A stretch of 64,000 nt of DNA from Membranipora membranacea (GCA_914767715.1 OU612068.1:18786001-18850000); one strand, 5' to 3'. Counted from the first letter of the stretch, positions 27,353-39,451 are shown. Numbers and translations are program-made. Notes: generated by a model from the sequence alone, not told the origin.

Positions 27353-28792
27353 GATTTTCTTGCTGAAAAACATTATTAGCAAATTTTAATTTTTTCGGGT
27401 GTCGAGTAGCTGACGTTTACTGTCAGAGAGAATATTTGAGGCAAACAGTTTTTTTTACTGCTAAAGTTTCAAACACTGCATTCAGATAGCCTACTAAAAT
27501 TGGCAAAATGACTTTTCTTCAAGACGCTAACATCCTTACCTCACCTAGGTATTGCATTGGTCAGGTGACCTGTATATAATATCATCTGTTATGCATCAAG
27601 ATCTTAGTCCTGGCTGACCAAGTTGGTCTGACAGGCGTGGTACGCTCGATGCTAGATCTCAATAACATTAAATGTAAACCAAATCACCATTCATCTTCTT
27701 ACTTTCACAGTGAGGCAATATCTTTTCTCTTTCATTGCAAACAAATGTAGGCTGTGCTCAAACTGCTGCCATTAGAATGGCATTGGTATCAGTTTACGAG
27801 CTCTACTGATAACTAGCAGATGACACTATTAAAGAGGGAATGCTAGCACGTCGTAGTTCTAGGGGAGGCAGGGGTGCTCTGCCATCCCTAGAATGCTGAA
27901 TAGAATGGCCTAAAATTGCTGTAATTGAATATAACATGTCAGAGTCAGCTCATTTGGGACTTCCATTTGCTATTTTTATCATTAAAACGCTTTGGAGCAT
28001 GGGGACTGGGAACTCAGGAGGAGCTTACAATACCCAACCTGGTGTTACTTCACACCCTCAAGAATATTTGCCTCCCCTACCATTTTTTCTTAAACTACAG
28101 TACTACTCACTCATCTATCATCTTACGGTCTTAATAACAAACTTATAGAAAACACTAGTGGCTACTATACCTGTGAAATTAACAAATCCCCCCTCCCTGG
28201 TTTAGGTAATATTATACAGGGTTAACACTAAATGGCCTCATCTCAAAGGAAGAAACAGAGACTTATTATATCAAGTCTATGGGAAGAAACTACACATTAA
28301 TTAAACTCTATATTTTGTTGAATTTAATCTTAAAGTTTAGTTACATAATGAACTGAACAAGTTCATGCCGTCAACCACATTAGAAAACGGTTTGTAATTC
28401 ATGTCTCTTTGTCTCAATGGTGTTGCTTCGAGTGTCTAAATAGTGTTGATAGATGGCAGTTGTGTCCCATAGAGTTATAGAGTATAAAACAACTCTATAG
28501 GTTGTCCTTACTATCGCCTCTATCTAAACAGCCTGAACAAAGTGATACAGTGATAGGTCACCCAGCCTGCAAGATAGCTTTGTGACATGGTCTATCTCTG
28601 CAACACAGCAATGGTGGCGCTGCCTTCCATCAAGGAAGGCAACTCCAGAGCTCAAGGTTATGAGATAGCAAAGCCAGTGTTCCATTTAAGCCAAACCACA
28701 TGCGCAGTATGGAGATAGGTTGTACCCTGCCTCACTTGTCCCTATTGGCCTTTACAATGAAAGCTTGTGATGGGACGGATTACCTCGCCAAT

Positions 28793-28894
28793 TTCAAGTT
28801 TGATCCAGTTTGTCTGCATCCGGAATTGCTCCCCCACTACTTATAAAATTATCAGGAGCAATTCCAAATGCAGCGAACTGGATCAAACTTGAGC
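28793..28894. mobile_element. MITE family A, copy 4 (best preserved)
   Basis: About 100 bp and almost fully palindromic. The left arm CAAGTTTGATCCAGTTTG continues into ctgcatccggaattgctcc. The right arm runs ggagcaattcc, aatgcag, then CGAACTGGATCAAACTTG. This copy is the best guide to the family consensus. Confidence 0.8.
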
Positions 28895-29197
28895 CTCGTA
28901 TGGATGCATTAAAAAAATTGACAAACCTAGTATTATGATCTCCTTTATTTCAAGTCGCTCTGTTCAGTCCGTCAGAATTTGACTGTCACAAAATCATACG
29001 GACAGAGAGCGATGGATGGAGATTATTCATGGCCAACGACAACATGAAAAAACCATTCAGTTTTCCAGTTCACAAATTGTGTGAGCACGGTAGACACATG
29101 ACTACATTTCTTTCCAGAAAAACTAATAGTGCAAGGTGCTGCATGTTCGGCATAATAATCAATTTCTTTCATTTTAGAAACTAATATCATAAAGGAG

Positions 29198-32100
29198 ATG
29201 AGCATGACTTCCTCAATAGGTACACTTTATCGCAGACTGCAACTTCATCTCTCAATACTCAATCAAAGACAATCACATATACTGCAAACAACTGGCAATA
29301 GCTCAGGTCAGTCACAGTCATAGACTCAATACTATTTATTTATTTATTAAGTCTATGGTCACAGTTAATATTTATTTATTTATTTATTTATTATTAAGTC
29401 TATGGTCACAGTACATTATGAAACACAATGTTTACAGAGGCAATTGTTGAAAAACCTGATTTTTTGTGAAACCTCTGGTCTGAAAGGTGGCTTTTTGGCA
29501 GTTCTAGATACTTCATTGATATGTAATCCCTTTGATGATGCTACCAGAGACTATAGATATAGTCTCTGATGCTACTGCTATTACCATGTGAATATATATT
29601 ACAATTTTAATATTTAATGTAATTATATTATTATTATTATAATATATTATAATATGATATATTATATGTTACAGGACACACACGCCTGTGTTCTAGCTAC
29701 GGAAGTAGAGTAGCGCGAGGTACTGCTCAGCGACCCAATCTGCTAGCCACTCCCCGCACGGTAGTCCATAAGAAAGGTGAATACTACTATGCTTCTGAGT
29801 TATTTATCAGACATACATGTTGCCAACGACCTCGTTCTATAGAAGTTTTCGCTATTTTAGAAGTTGCCTTTTTATTACAATGTGTCAGTGGATGACAGTT
29901 TGATATTTTACTGATTAGGTGAAATATCCTGGCATCTCGACAACCTCCAGATTTTGAGATTATTTTGGATGAAATTTTACTCGTGAAAATATATTTCATT
30001 GCAGTAAGCATGCTTTATTGTAATAATTGGGTTTGTCTGTATATTTGAAGACATTCATCTTCTCCTTGATGATGACTCATCTTTATATATGGATGACATC
30101 ACAGATGGGCTCAATGATGACATCACTGATGATATCAAATCTGATGATGAATATGAGGTTCCAGATATCGGTAAGCTTGTTACATATGGCTGCAATGCTT
30201 GTTAGTGGCATTACATTATCAAATGCACAGTTTTTGATAATGTAATGTCACTAACTCGCATAATAATGCCACTAACTCATATTGTAATGCCACTCACTCG
30301 TGTTGTAATGCCACTAACTTGCATTGCAGCCATATGAGCACTTAGACTATATATGAGGTCAAATTGTATGATGTATAATGACTATAATTCACAATTGCCA
30401 ATACATTATTACCAAGTTCTGATATGTCTCGTCAAAGACACTACATTGTACTAAAGATTTTTAGAACATTTTATCTGGTTCGTCAATAAAAAAGCTCTTT
30501 TGTAATGTGTTTGATAATGTGGCATCTCTTTACACAATTGGCCTTAACATATCCTCTAGTCTAGACACTATACAAACAGGTACTGTGTCGGCTGATTTAT
30601 ATGATACAGTAAAAATAAGCTTCCACATGGCCTTAGCATCTATATGGACAAATACGACGTAAATGGGACATTTGCAGGAGTGATTCTCTTACTGGATGGA
30701 ATGCTTGTAATTTGTGCCTCTCATACAATCTCCGATATGCTTTCACAGAGTGTGATGCTTTCTTCTGAATCCGTCCTCTTCTATTCTTGCAGATAGTGAG
30801 GCGTTTCGTAATAAAAAACAAGAAAAACCTGATATGTGTATCCTTCCTAAACATGCCGGTAAGTAATATAACATCTCACACAAACACACATAAGTTCATT
30901 GCCTTAGTAAAAAAAAGTCTTGTTTGGTAACCATGGACTTATCTTATCATGGCGCCATCTCACCATCCCCAAAAAATAATGGGTCGATGGCGCTAATTAG
31001 ATAGCCCGCTATTCAATACTCAGAGTTGTGTTCTCTCATCCCACAGCACATTCCAATCCACCATTGCCACCCTATGAAACACAGCGTACGTGTTAGGGTT
31101 ATTGGCCTTACATGGCCCATTGCTAATTAGCGCCATCAACCCATTCTTTTTTGAGGATTGTGAGATGGCGCAATAGGTTAGCGCGCTTGCTATTCACTGC
31201 CAGGCGATTAGTGCCGCAGGAGTTGTGGGTTCAAGTCCCACTGGGGTAGCTTTCATTGTTGATTGTTCCAGCCCCCAGCATCCTCGGGTGTATACCTCTC
31301 CTGTGTACTTGTCTACTGACTGACTCATGGAAAGACATGCTGACAAGCTGGAAAGACAGCTAAACCTACTACAAGGGGTCCCAGCAATGGGCCATGTAAG
31401 GCCAATAACCCTAACACGTACGCTGTGTTTCATAGGGTGGCAATGGTGGATTGGAATGTGCTGTGGGATGAGAGTACACAACTCCGAGTAGTGAATAGCG
31501 GGCTATCTAATAAGCGCCATCGACCCATTCTTTTTTGGGGATGGTGAGATGGCGCAATCGGTTAGCGCACGCGCTATTCACTGCCAGGCGATTAGTGCCG
31601 CAGGAGTTGTGTGTTCGAGTCCCACTGGGGGAGCTTTCATTGTTGATTGTTCCAGCCCCCAGCACCCTCGGGTGTATACCTCTCCTTATTGACTTATGGT
31701 CTATGCTGGTAATTTGCATACATGATATACCGTGTGTAAGGTTTGCAATCATCAGGTTAATAATAATACTGCTGCTTGTTGATAGTTAAGCATTTTGAGG
31801 TTATCATACCTGATACTGAACTAAAAATATGCTGCGTACATGACAGCTTATCATTTCCACTGACGTTAAAAAAATTATCAATAGGCATGGATAACCAACG
31901 GTGATGCAAGTGCAATCGGATTCAATGGCAAGGTGAAAACAATTTCAAATTAAATTATTTATTCATTTGTTTGCATTTTTTTTACAGAGGAGATTGTCAA
32001 GCTCATAGACAAAAAAGTTGACATTAAGAATGACAACTGTCTGTACATCAATAATAGCGCGGGTAAGTGTTGGTATATCTTACTTGCTAAACCTGTCACA

Positions 32101-35100
32101 AAACAGATGATTCATGCTTTCAGCGTCTGGATAGAGAATTCAGATGCTTAGCTAACCAAATACCGCTTGTTTGACCATGAATGCACCGGCTACCCATTCA
32201 GCATTATCGGCATGTATCAAAGACTTGAACTGTGAAATATGAAACATTGTGACAATAAAGGTTCATTCAATCGTTGCCAGCCAACTTATTATTGCTAGTA
32301 GCACATTTTTATTTACAGGAGATGGCACAATGAGCAAAGCATTACTGAAGGCTGGAGCTAAGAGGTTAGCTATGCTCTACTACGCCAGACAGCACAGAGA
32401 GAAACTGGAGGTGAGAATGCAGCGTTATTTTATTTATTATTTTATTAATATTTATTTATTTATCCTCTTCATTCACTGATCATGCGTACTGAAGGCAATG
32501 TGCATAAAAGATGGTGTGGTACATCAAGTAGTCAGGCTGATTAATTTTTCACTGAGGCAGAGTTTTCATCATACTGTCATCATCGTGTATCATAAGGCTG
32601 GCAAAAATTTAATATCAACAGAAAAAGCTTTATAGCACTGGTTATTGATGGTTATATCATGGGCACAAATATTGAGAAGTGAAATCAGCATTTAAAATTT
32701 TTGATACAAACACAATTATTGGCAGCACACATTTACCCACTAGCTACTACCCTACATGTAGGCCCACTGGTATGAATTTATGGATTAGTGGTAAAATACA
32801 CCACACAAATCACGTGATATACTATTGCATGTATATCTCTAATCCATAAGGAGTGAATTAATTCACTTAGTAGGAGTACAATCGCAAGGAATTTTGTGGG
32901 AAAACCTGTGTTCAATTTTATTAATTAGAGGTGGGTATATTTTAGGTACTGCTACCAAATTGACTCTAACGATCAGAGATACACATGTTAATAGTGTAAT
33001 CTCGATGTCAGTGTGAACATACACAGCATGGCTATTTGTTGAGATATTCCATGAGTATATTATAACTTAGTGTAATATAATATATATATCAGTGTTTATA
33101 ACCCTCTGTGTAGGCCATTAGAGACAAACATGTGAAAAAGCATCTTGAAGCTGAGATTTACATTCACAAGGCTAATCTCATGACTAGAGTACAGAAAGGA
33201 TTGCTAGATGGAGAAAACCGCGCCTTCTATGAGAGTGAAGATTATGTGAATACATATGAATGGGATGTTGACTACGATGGCAAAGATCTTACACATTTAT
33301 ATGAACGTCGACCTGGCACATCATCAGGTACCCGATACAGTACACGCCCACACTAATCACGTGATATATTATTGCATGTATATCTCTGATCGATAGAGAG
33401 TGAATTAATTCACTTAGTAAGAGTACTAGCCCTATCACAAGGAATTCGATGTGACGACCTGTAATCAATTTAATTGATTAGGTATTGCTACTAAATTGAC
33501 TCTAACAATCAGAGATTCACATTTATTTTATTTTTTTTGCATTTTACTTTATTTTGACCGATCAATGTCCATATCAAACAAATCAGACCATGTCAACAAA
33601 AGAATGAAGGATTAACAAAAAGGCATAAAAAGGCTCCTTGATAAAAGTGATGTTCGAGATTGATTATTAAGGAATCGTCCATGTGAGTCTTTAGTGGCTG
33701 GTGGTATTAATAGGTAGAGATTATGATATGGATTTTGTTTTATACTAGCCACATATGTGAGGCAGGAAATCTCCAATATTGTTGCTAGGTAGTCTACGCC
33801 ACAGATGCGTGTTCTGTCACTATAGTGTTTGGTATTTGGTGAGATTATTCTCAGGCACAAGCTTTGTACCCTCTCCAGCTTGGATATGTCTCCCCGAGAA
33901 ATATAAGGGAACCAAACCGGACACGCATACAGAAGCACAGATCTTATGATGTCCTGAAGTCCTGCATCACTAACACCGTGGCGTTTGAGGGTCAACAGTG
34001 AAATGTAATCACATGTTAATAGTGTAATCTTGATGCAAGTGTGATACAGTACACACACACACCTCTTAATTCAGACTTGACATTTCATAGCGAAAATCCT
34101 GCCAATTCAGAGACAAAATGTTTGTTCCTTCAGCCTAATCTCAATGCATTTTAACGTCACTTTTAATCATACTTTACTTAGTAAGATGTACTGATATGAA
34201 ATTTGTTCATGACATTCATGACTTTAAAAAAAATGTGCTGCACAGTTTTTGTTCAAAAAACAGAAAATTGTTTGAGCCATGTAATGGATGGATAGGGATC
34301 TGTTATAGTTGTGTGGTAGGATCAATTATGTTCCAAGAAAAGAAAAGCTTAGCCAGACTGTCCTTATAATCTCATGACGTGACACAAGAATTTCCCGCTG
34401 ATTCCCAATGCCAATTGAATGTCATCACCTTGAAAGTTAGACCATGACTTTCTCAATATTAGGATTTTAAAGCTGGAAATTGCACACATCATAAAATGTG
34501 ATACAAAATAGCAGCCTCAAAGTAAGTCTATAGGAGGCCCTAAAGTCTCATGTATGTTGACGTTATAAATGAAGTTTCTTTTTCCAGGTATTGGAACCAG
34601 AATCTTCACTACATGTGTGGGTAACTCCTGGTGGGCTGGATTATCCTCTCTGCTGCTGGAGGGATATTTTGATCACAAGTTATGTCACCGTGCCGGTGGG
34701 CTTGATGTTTATTGTCTCATGAGCAAGAGTATCTTCGAAGTTAGTGTTATAGATTATATTATAAATCTATATATATAATATTATATTATAAAAATATATT
34801 ATATATCTATATCATGGGTGGGCAACCTTTTTATGAAAAAGGCCACATTTTACTGAGTTTCAATGAAAAAGGCCGCAAAATATCTGTCTTGCTCAAAGTT
34901 GGAACAGGAGTAACAATTTTGGCAATTCTTTTGGTTAAACCATAACAGATTTAGGCGTATAAATTGCAAAATGTTGCAAGAAACATAAGCTCAGCAGAGG
35001 TACTGGTATATCTAATCTTCCGATGTTTTGTGGTGTCATGGTTCTCATGATTTGATTGTGTACATGACTATATCCCTGAGTCACGTGTGTATGGCATAAG

Positions 35101-37941
35101 GCAGGGTGGGTGCGGGAGGGGTGCTGTAGCGGCCTTCCGCAAGGGGGAAATTTTCGCAAATGCTTGTGAAATAAGAGGCAATCGGGAACATTTCAGCCTA
35201 AATGCAGCAACACTCTTGTAACATGTTGATACAAATCTGCTTTCCTTGTTCAAAATGACAGTTTTGCAAAAATGATAATTACTATAGTATTATAGATCTT
35301 TGTAATTTCAACATCTAGAGGCCACTGTTCTGAGTTAATTTGAAAATAAAGCACTTGAAAAGTAGTTTGCAACAGCATAGTTGTGATATTTTTGTAAAGA
35401 ATAGCTTTGGAAGCGAAGCTATATGCCTAAAACAGAATGGCCACCATACATGGAAAGTGTGATATCAGAGCGCTTTGTATACTTGGATATCTACAAAACA
35501 AAACGGGAATTAAAATTAATGCGTAAAAACTTTTACAGGCAAAATGCCACAATTAGGCCACAAAATATTACCCACTAGGCCGCACTGGCAACAAAGGCTG
35601 CAGGTTGCCCACAGCTGATCTATATATATATATATATATAATATTATATCATATATCCCATAGAATCACTTGGTTCTTCATAACAAGTTAGATAGTTCAG
35701 ATACCCATATGTTGAGTTTACTCATATATCAGGAAAACTATTCCAGTGCCCTTAGCCATATTGCAATCAGAAAGGAAACTCCCTGTTTCAAAGCTGATGA
35801 ATTTATGTGATTTACTTAAAGTTAAAGTCTGGATGGATCAGCTTTGCAGGTGTAGGTTAACAAATTTCTTGACAATAATAGTGTCAAGAAATTGGCCAGC
35901 GGGCAAGGCCTCTCTTATATTATTTATTATATATATTTTAATAATCATATATTTTAATAATATATATGTTATTATATATATATTATAAGAGAGGCCTTGC
36001 ACATTGATTAATTTTTATGGCACAAGCAGCTAGCTGTGTACCAACAGCGAGACAAATGAAATAGAAACTGTTACTGAGTAATAATACTACCTTGCATTTT
36101 ACTTTAATAGAAATTCCAGGCTAACAATAGGAAAGTAGCCTTTGTGAAGTTACGAGCCCTGTATGATGTGGAAATAATGGCTCATTTTCCGGGAAGTATC
36201 TTCAAATATAAGCTGACGGTAAGTGAAGGATAATTGAAACTGTTGTGTCATAAGCAATTCTTCTTTTTGACATGCTAAAGTCAAATTAACCAGTCATTCC
36301 GGAGTATAATTGGTTTTTTTGCTCTCAAAAATAATTTATCCACGCTTTTCTTTCAAATTTTAAGGCTGGCTGGATGGTCATCTAATTCTCAAGAAGAAAA
36401 GGGCGGCAAAGTGATTTCTTTGTCATTCTCATGTCAGTGATTAAATCCTATATAATAATATTAACTTTATTTGAAACTGATCAAAGCATGAGGTGGATGA
36501 GATAATTTTTTACACTGATAAAAATGGACTATAAATTGAACAACAGTATGAAGAAGATAAAATGTTATGCTGTAGCTAATAATAACCAATGCAAGTTATT
36601 TGCTGGACAGGTCATGTAAAAACTAAATACTCTCAATCAAAAATATTTTATGGTTATTCACAGGATGTATCGTTGGTGAGGTTTACATCTAAAACAGATC
36701 TGATTGACAGCGAACAGGCCGAGGACACCAGGCAGACGATGCTAGCTTCTTTCTTCATATTACAAGAATGTAGCAGACGGAATGTAATGATACCCAGAAT
36801 GCAGTAAGTCAACTAAATGGTTCTAACTGTAATACCAAGTAAATCAAAGTAACTATTTTGTTGAGCGGATGAGGAAAAAAGCATGTCAACTCTTGCTTTT
36901 GAACTGAACTGTGTTATGCCCCCCCCCCCCCCCCAATAAAGCAAGTTGACTGTTATTCAGCCCACTGCAACCTTTCCACTTCCTGTTTTTCTCACGGTAT
37001 ATTGAAAATTAATACCCTGAAATGAATAGTTGCGGAAGGCTTTGAGGAGATAATCCATCTTTTCATTCAGAATCAAATCTACCCTGTACTTATGATATTA
37101 AATTCCTAGTACTTTTGTCTGTAGTGAACTGTTAGCCGATTCCGGGCTTGAGCTTGCAGCTCTAGGACACAGATTCGATGTTGGAGTTAGGGATTTGTCG
37201 CCATCTGAACTGTACGCCTTTGTAAAGGTTTGTTTACTGTTATTTATATCATAAGTCAAAGTTACGGCATTTAATTGTAGACTGAATTTGAAGTGCCTGC
37301 TTTTATCTAGGTGCCTATATTTAATGGAACAAAATAACTTTGTTTATTAGCAGGATATAAATACACTTGATTATGAGATCACTGTAGGGGCCTTGACTAG
37401 ACCTCGGGATTTTTGACTTGTATATATTGAACAAATCAAAAACTTTTTACGTTGAGGTTTGGGCAGCCATCTAGAGGTCTATCCACAATCATGATAAGGC
37501 CAACTGAAAGTTGCACATAGGCCTACAGTCTTAGGCACACAAATTTAAGTTAGTCCTGTATATGATGCTGGAGATATGACTCCTTAATTCATAACCATTA
37601 ATGACACCTGAAGTATTAGTAATGATATGTTATGAGGTATAGGGGGCATTGGAAAAAGCCTATGGCTTATGGTTCCATGGTGCCACCAACAAATAAATAC
37701 ATCACTTCTTATTTATGTGTATAGTGCAGTGACATTTTCTTGTGTACATCGAGTTTTAAGATTTTTCTATAAAATTGAACAACTGTATCTACTCTTTCAA
37801 TAGGCGATACGGACGATGCCGAACTACAGCCAAAGTGTGTTTTGTCACCTGGAGCACCATCAGCGCGGAGAGGTCTACCCTTACTCACTGGATGGTCTCA
37901 TTAGTCTAAACAACACATGGCAGTGGCACGGTAAAGGCTAA
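29198..37941 (+). CDS. TFB2M-like: TFB2M-like mitochondrial transcription factor (rRNA dimethyladenosine-transferase fold)
   Basis: Twelve exons: 29198-29306, 29675-29776, 30051-30170, 30793-30858, 31988-32062, 32319-32410, 33114-33327, 34588-34739, 36111-36218, 36664-36803, 37125-37227 and 37804-37941. They give 472 residues with consistent phases. The N-terminus (MSMTSSIGTLYRRLQLHLS, then Arg-rich) is a plausible mitochondrial presequence, followed by an Asp-rich insert at about 72-110. The methyltransferase part starts near residue 150 (INNSAGDGTMSKALLKAGA, equivalent to motif I of KsgA/TFB proteins). Later segments DVYCLMSKSIFEKFQ and EIMAHFPGSIFKYKL match the corresponding TFB2M region in order and spacing. 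TFB2M helps mitochondrial RNA polymerase open promoters. The acidic SAM ribose-binding residue expected after motif I appears replaced (AMLYYARQ), and the NxPY-type motif is not seen, so methylation activity is doubtful. The protein is about 75 residues longer than human TFB2M. Confidence 0.78.
29345..29395. repeat. TTTA-rich duplicated segment
   Basis: Two copies of (TTTA)n followed by TTAAGTCTATGGTCACAGT lie side by side in the first TFB2M-like intron. This is a local duplication around a TTTA microsatellite. Confidence 0.7.
30183..30347. mobile_element. MITE family B, copy 2, in a TFB2M-like intron
   Basis: The right end ATGAGCACTTAGACTA equals the terminus of the family B copy at 6498-6645. 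The inner arms (catatggctgcaatgc / gcattgcagccatatg) pair. The left 14 bp of the terminal repeat are missing. The centre has expanded into three or four aatgccacta-ctc units. It begins only 12 bp after the preceding exon's donor. Confidence 0.75.
30955..31545. mobile_element. inverted-repeat element enclosing a SINE copy
   Basis: The left arm (about 30955-31135: caccatccccaaaaaa, then gggtcgatggcgc, gcccgctattca and a cacagcgtacgtgttagggt block) returns in reverse complement at about 31385-31545. A tRNA-derived SINE sits between the arms, and a second SINE follows directly on the right. Confidence 0.75.
31163..31380 (+). mobile_element. tRNA-derived SINE, copy 1
   Basis: A tRNA-like head is present: A box GGCGCAATAGGTTAGCGC (D-arm) and a perfect T-arm, GTGGG-TTCAAGT-CCCAC, at 31225-31241, with an intervening long variable-arm-like segment as in Ser/Leu tRNAs. 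A non-tRNA tail follows (agctttcattgttgattg, then ccagcccccagcatcctcgg). It is not a functional tRNA, because the acceptor stem does not pair. Confidence 0.8.
31545..31690 (+). mobile_element. tRNA-derived SINE, copy 2
   Basis: About 93% identical by eye to copy 1 over the tRNA-like head and the first 60 bp of the tail, with B box TGTTCGAGTCC. It ends near 31690, where the match to copy 1 stops. It lies in the intron before the TFB2M-like exon at 31988. Confidence 0.8.
32806..33025. repeat. intronic repeat, copy 1
   Basis: A segment beginning AATCACGTGATATACTATTG and ending near ttaatagtgtaatctcgatg recurs in the next intron at 33352-33522 plus 34009-34060, where it is interrupted by a LINE fragment. 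Blocks shared by both include tgaattaattcacttagta and aaattgactctaac. The family is unknown. Confidence 0.75.
33352..34060. repeat. intronic repeat, copy 2, split by a LINE insertion
   Basis: The same repeat as at 32806-33025. Its left part runs to about 33522 and its right part resumes at about 34009 (acatgttaatagtgtaatct). The intervening 490 bp are the LINE fragment. It starts 25 bp after the donor of the 33114-33327 exon. Confidence 0.7.
33523..34008 (-). mobile_element. 5'-truncated non-LTR retrotransposon (LINE) 3' end
   Basis: On the minus strand an open frame (34058-33612) encodes the C-terminal region typical of LINE reverse transcriptases: LLYACPVWFPYISRGDI, LERVQSLCLRIISP and SRTSLLSRSLFMPFC. 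A T-rich run at 33523-33540 is its 3' A-rich tail in reverse. TCACAT occurs at both borders (33517-33522 and 34009-34014), a possible target-site duplication. Only the last 140 or so codons remain, so it is dead. It sits antisense in an intron of the TFB2M-like gene. Confidence 0.85.
34813..35617. mobile_element. 805-bp non-autonomous hAT-type transposon with 8-bp target duplication
   Basis: The left end CATGGGTGGGCAACCTTTT and the right end AGGTTGCCCACAGCTG form imperfect terminal inverted repeats (reverse complement of the right end: CAGCTGTGGGCAACCT). Exact 8 bp duplications ATCTATAT flank the element (34805-34812 and 35618-35625). Subterminal gaaaaaggccaca / aggccacaaaata motifs recur. 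An 8 bp duplication plus a gggcaacct-type end is typical of hAT elements. No transposase is encoded. Confidence 0.85.
35905..35999. repeat. AT-rich hairpin
   Basis: gcaaggcctctcttat and ataagagaggccttgc flank an AT-only loop of about 60 bp. It may be a small MITE or slippage product in the intron before the exon at 36111. Confidence 0.7.
36919..36934 (+). repeat. poly-C tract
   Basis: Sixteen consecutive C residues in an intron of the TFB2M-like gene. Confidence 0.9.
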
Positions 37942-38009
37942 GACAAGATGATGGATACTTGTTTTTATATGTTCGTCTTACACAATCTTGGGTGTTAGAC
38001 TGGTGATTT

Positions 38010-38057
38010 GGCGGTTCAATGGCGGTTCAATGGCGGTTCAATGGCGGTTCAATGTTG
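38010..38057. repeat. 12-bp tandem repeat GGCGGTTCAATG
   Basis: Four near-exact copies of a 12-bp unit, followed by a variant (ggccggttcaa), about 70 bp after the TFB2M-like stop codon and thus in its 3' UTR. Confidence 0.9.
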
Positions 38058-38198
38058 ATGGCCGGTTCAACTGTCTCCATCTATGAATATTCGTTAAACA
38101 CACTTTAGACAACCGATTTATTTGCATTACATCAGATGGGATTGGTTTTTTTTTCCAGTCTTGTGAGTTTATAGCAACGTTAAAATTTAAATTATTGA

Positions 38199-38220
38199 AA
38201 TAAAAAAAAGTTTGAATAAA
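38199..38220 (+). terminator. polyadenylation signals of the TFB2M-like gene
   Basis: AATAAA at 38199-38204 and again at 38215-38220, about 260 bp after the stop codon at 37939-37941. Confidence 0.65.
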
Positions 38221-39449
38221 ATATGTATATTGATTTTGTCAGTCTCTATTACCCACGTGAATAGAACCCGCGTGAGCAGTTCTAAGCACATGCCACATGC
38301 CTGATTGTTTGACTTGAGAAGGCTTCAGGCATCGTACAACCATCACTCAAGGCGATGCAAATGACATGAATGTAAAGCTTTGACAAATCAGCTGTGAGAG
38401 GGCTCTGAGCTGTGAGATGAACTACTTGGTTCCATCGGAGGTGCAGGATTCTTGACCTAGGAACTCGGTGATCTACAGCCCTTTGGATGATAAAACTTCT
38501 TGGTTTGTATTGGTGATGATATAGATATCTTAATTCAACATTCAGATCTTCTTGATGTTCCAGAATACTATGATTATGACCTTTAGAGAATTCGTTTCCA
38601 GTAATAATACTATTATCATACCGGTTGGCCATGCGTTCACAGCATAGCAAAAATAACCCTGACGAGTGACGTAATGATCAGTATTCATTGTCCCCTCCTA
38701 CTTGGTGGTCCTCCAATTATCACGTAGGCTATATCAAGTCTTCGCCACAAAACTGTCTCTTGTTCATGACTTTGTCATTGAAAATTTTAATGGAGTATAA
38801 ATCTTTGTCACATTGGAATAAATGAAGAATATGGACTTATTTGTGAACCCGATAATGTTAACATCCACTACACATTGTCTGTTCTCATTATAGATATCAA
38901 TATATATATAATATATATATATATATGATTCTAAGTTGAATGTACATTCTATTGACATCTTGAAGAGGAACAACTCAGAGTCGTTCGATCAAATCTCATC
39001 ATAAAAACAATTATCCCTTAACATTAATAATAATACTCTCTTGAAATGACATTGACGTCTGGTTTCTCTCTCTCTCTCAGAAAAAAACATAGAGTTCATT
39101 TCCAATATATATTTTAATTAAACTTTGAGAATAAATATTATATTTATTCTCAAGGTTCTTCATTTCTGTTTTAGCAACATGACAGGTATGAACCAACAGA
39201 CAATTATTAAAAAGTCTCTACCACAAACTTCCAGTACAAGCTTGTCAACTATGCTTCTTTCAGCTCTTCTGGTAGAGTTCTATTTTTAAAACCTGGATTT
39301 AAAAGATGCGGATGCGGTACAGGGTATTCACTGCACGCTGCGAGGTAAAGCTGTCTTAAGTGGTGAACTTTATGCTCGCAAAATATTTAGAAAACCATTG
39401 ATTTCTCTACAGAAACTATTGATTGTGAACTAGAAACTTCGTGAAAAGA
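38221..39449. other. spacer upstream of the GPCR pair
   Basis: It includes an unassigned 122-codon minus-strand open frame (38650-38282) without recognised motifs, a short TA microsatellite near 38900 and a CT run near 39070. I see no supported gene. Confidence 0.4.
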
Positions 39450-39451
39450 GA

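Larger units (their letters stand above)
25736..29197. other. hnRNP 3' region and gene-free spacer
   Basis: A strong donor (CATAAGG|GTGAGTC) at 25770 lies 35 bp after the hnRNP stop, suggesting a spliced 3' UTR as in several hnRNP genes. The acceptor was not settled. The rest is AT-rich and holds MITE family A copies at 27266 and 28793. No coding exon was recognised. Confidence 0.5.

Noticed and set aside
31163-31250. A tRNA gene with long variable arm
   Set aside because: A- and B-box and T-arm are present, but the acceptor stem does not pair, and the same head occurs again at 31545 with a shared non-tRNA tail, so it is a SINE.
38282-38650. 122-codon minus-strand open frame
   Set aside because: No recognised motif, no splice-compatible neighbours and ordinary composition. 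It could be a decayed transposon fragment but cannot be supported.
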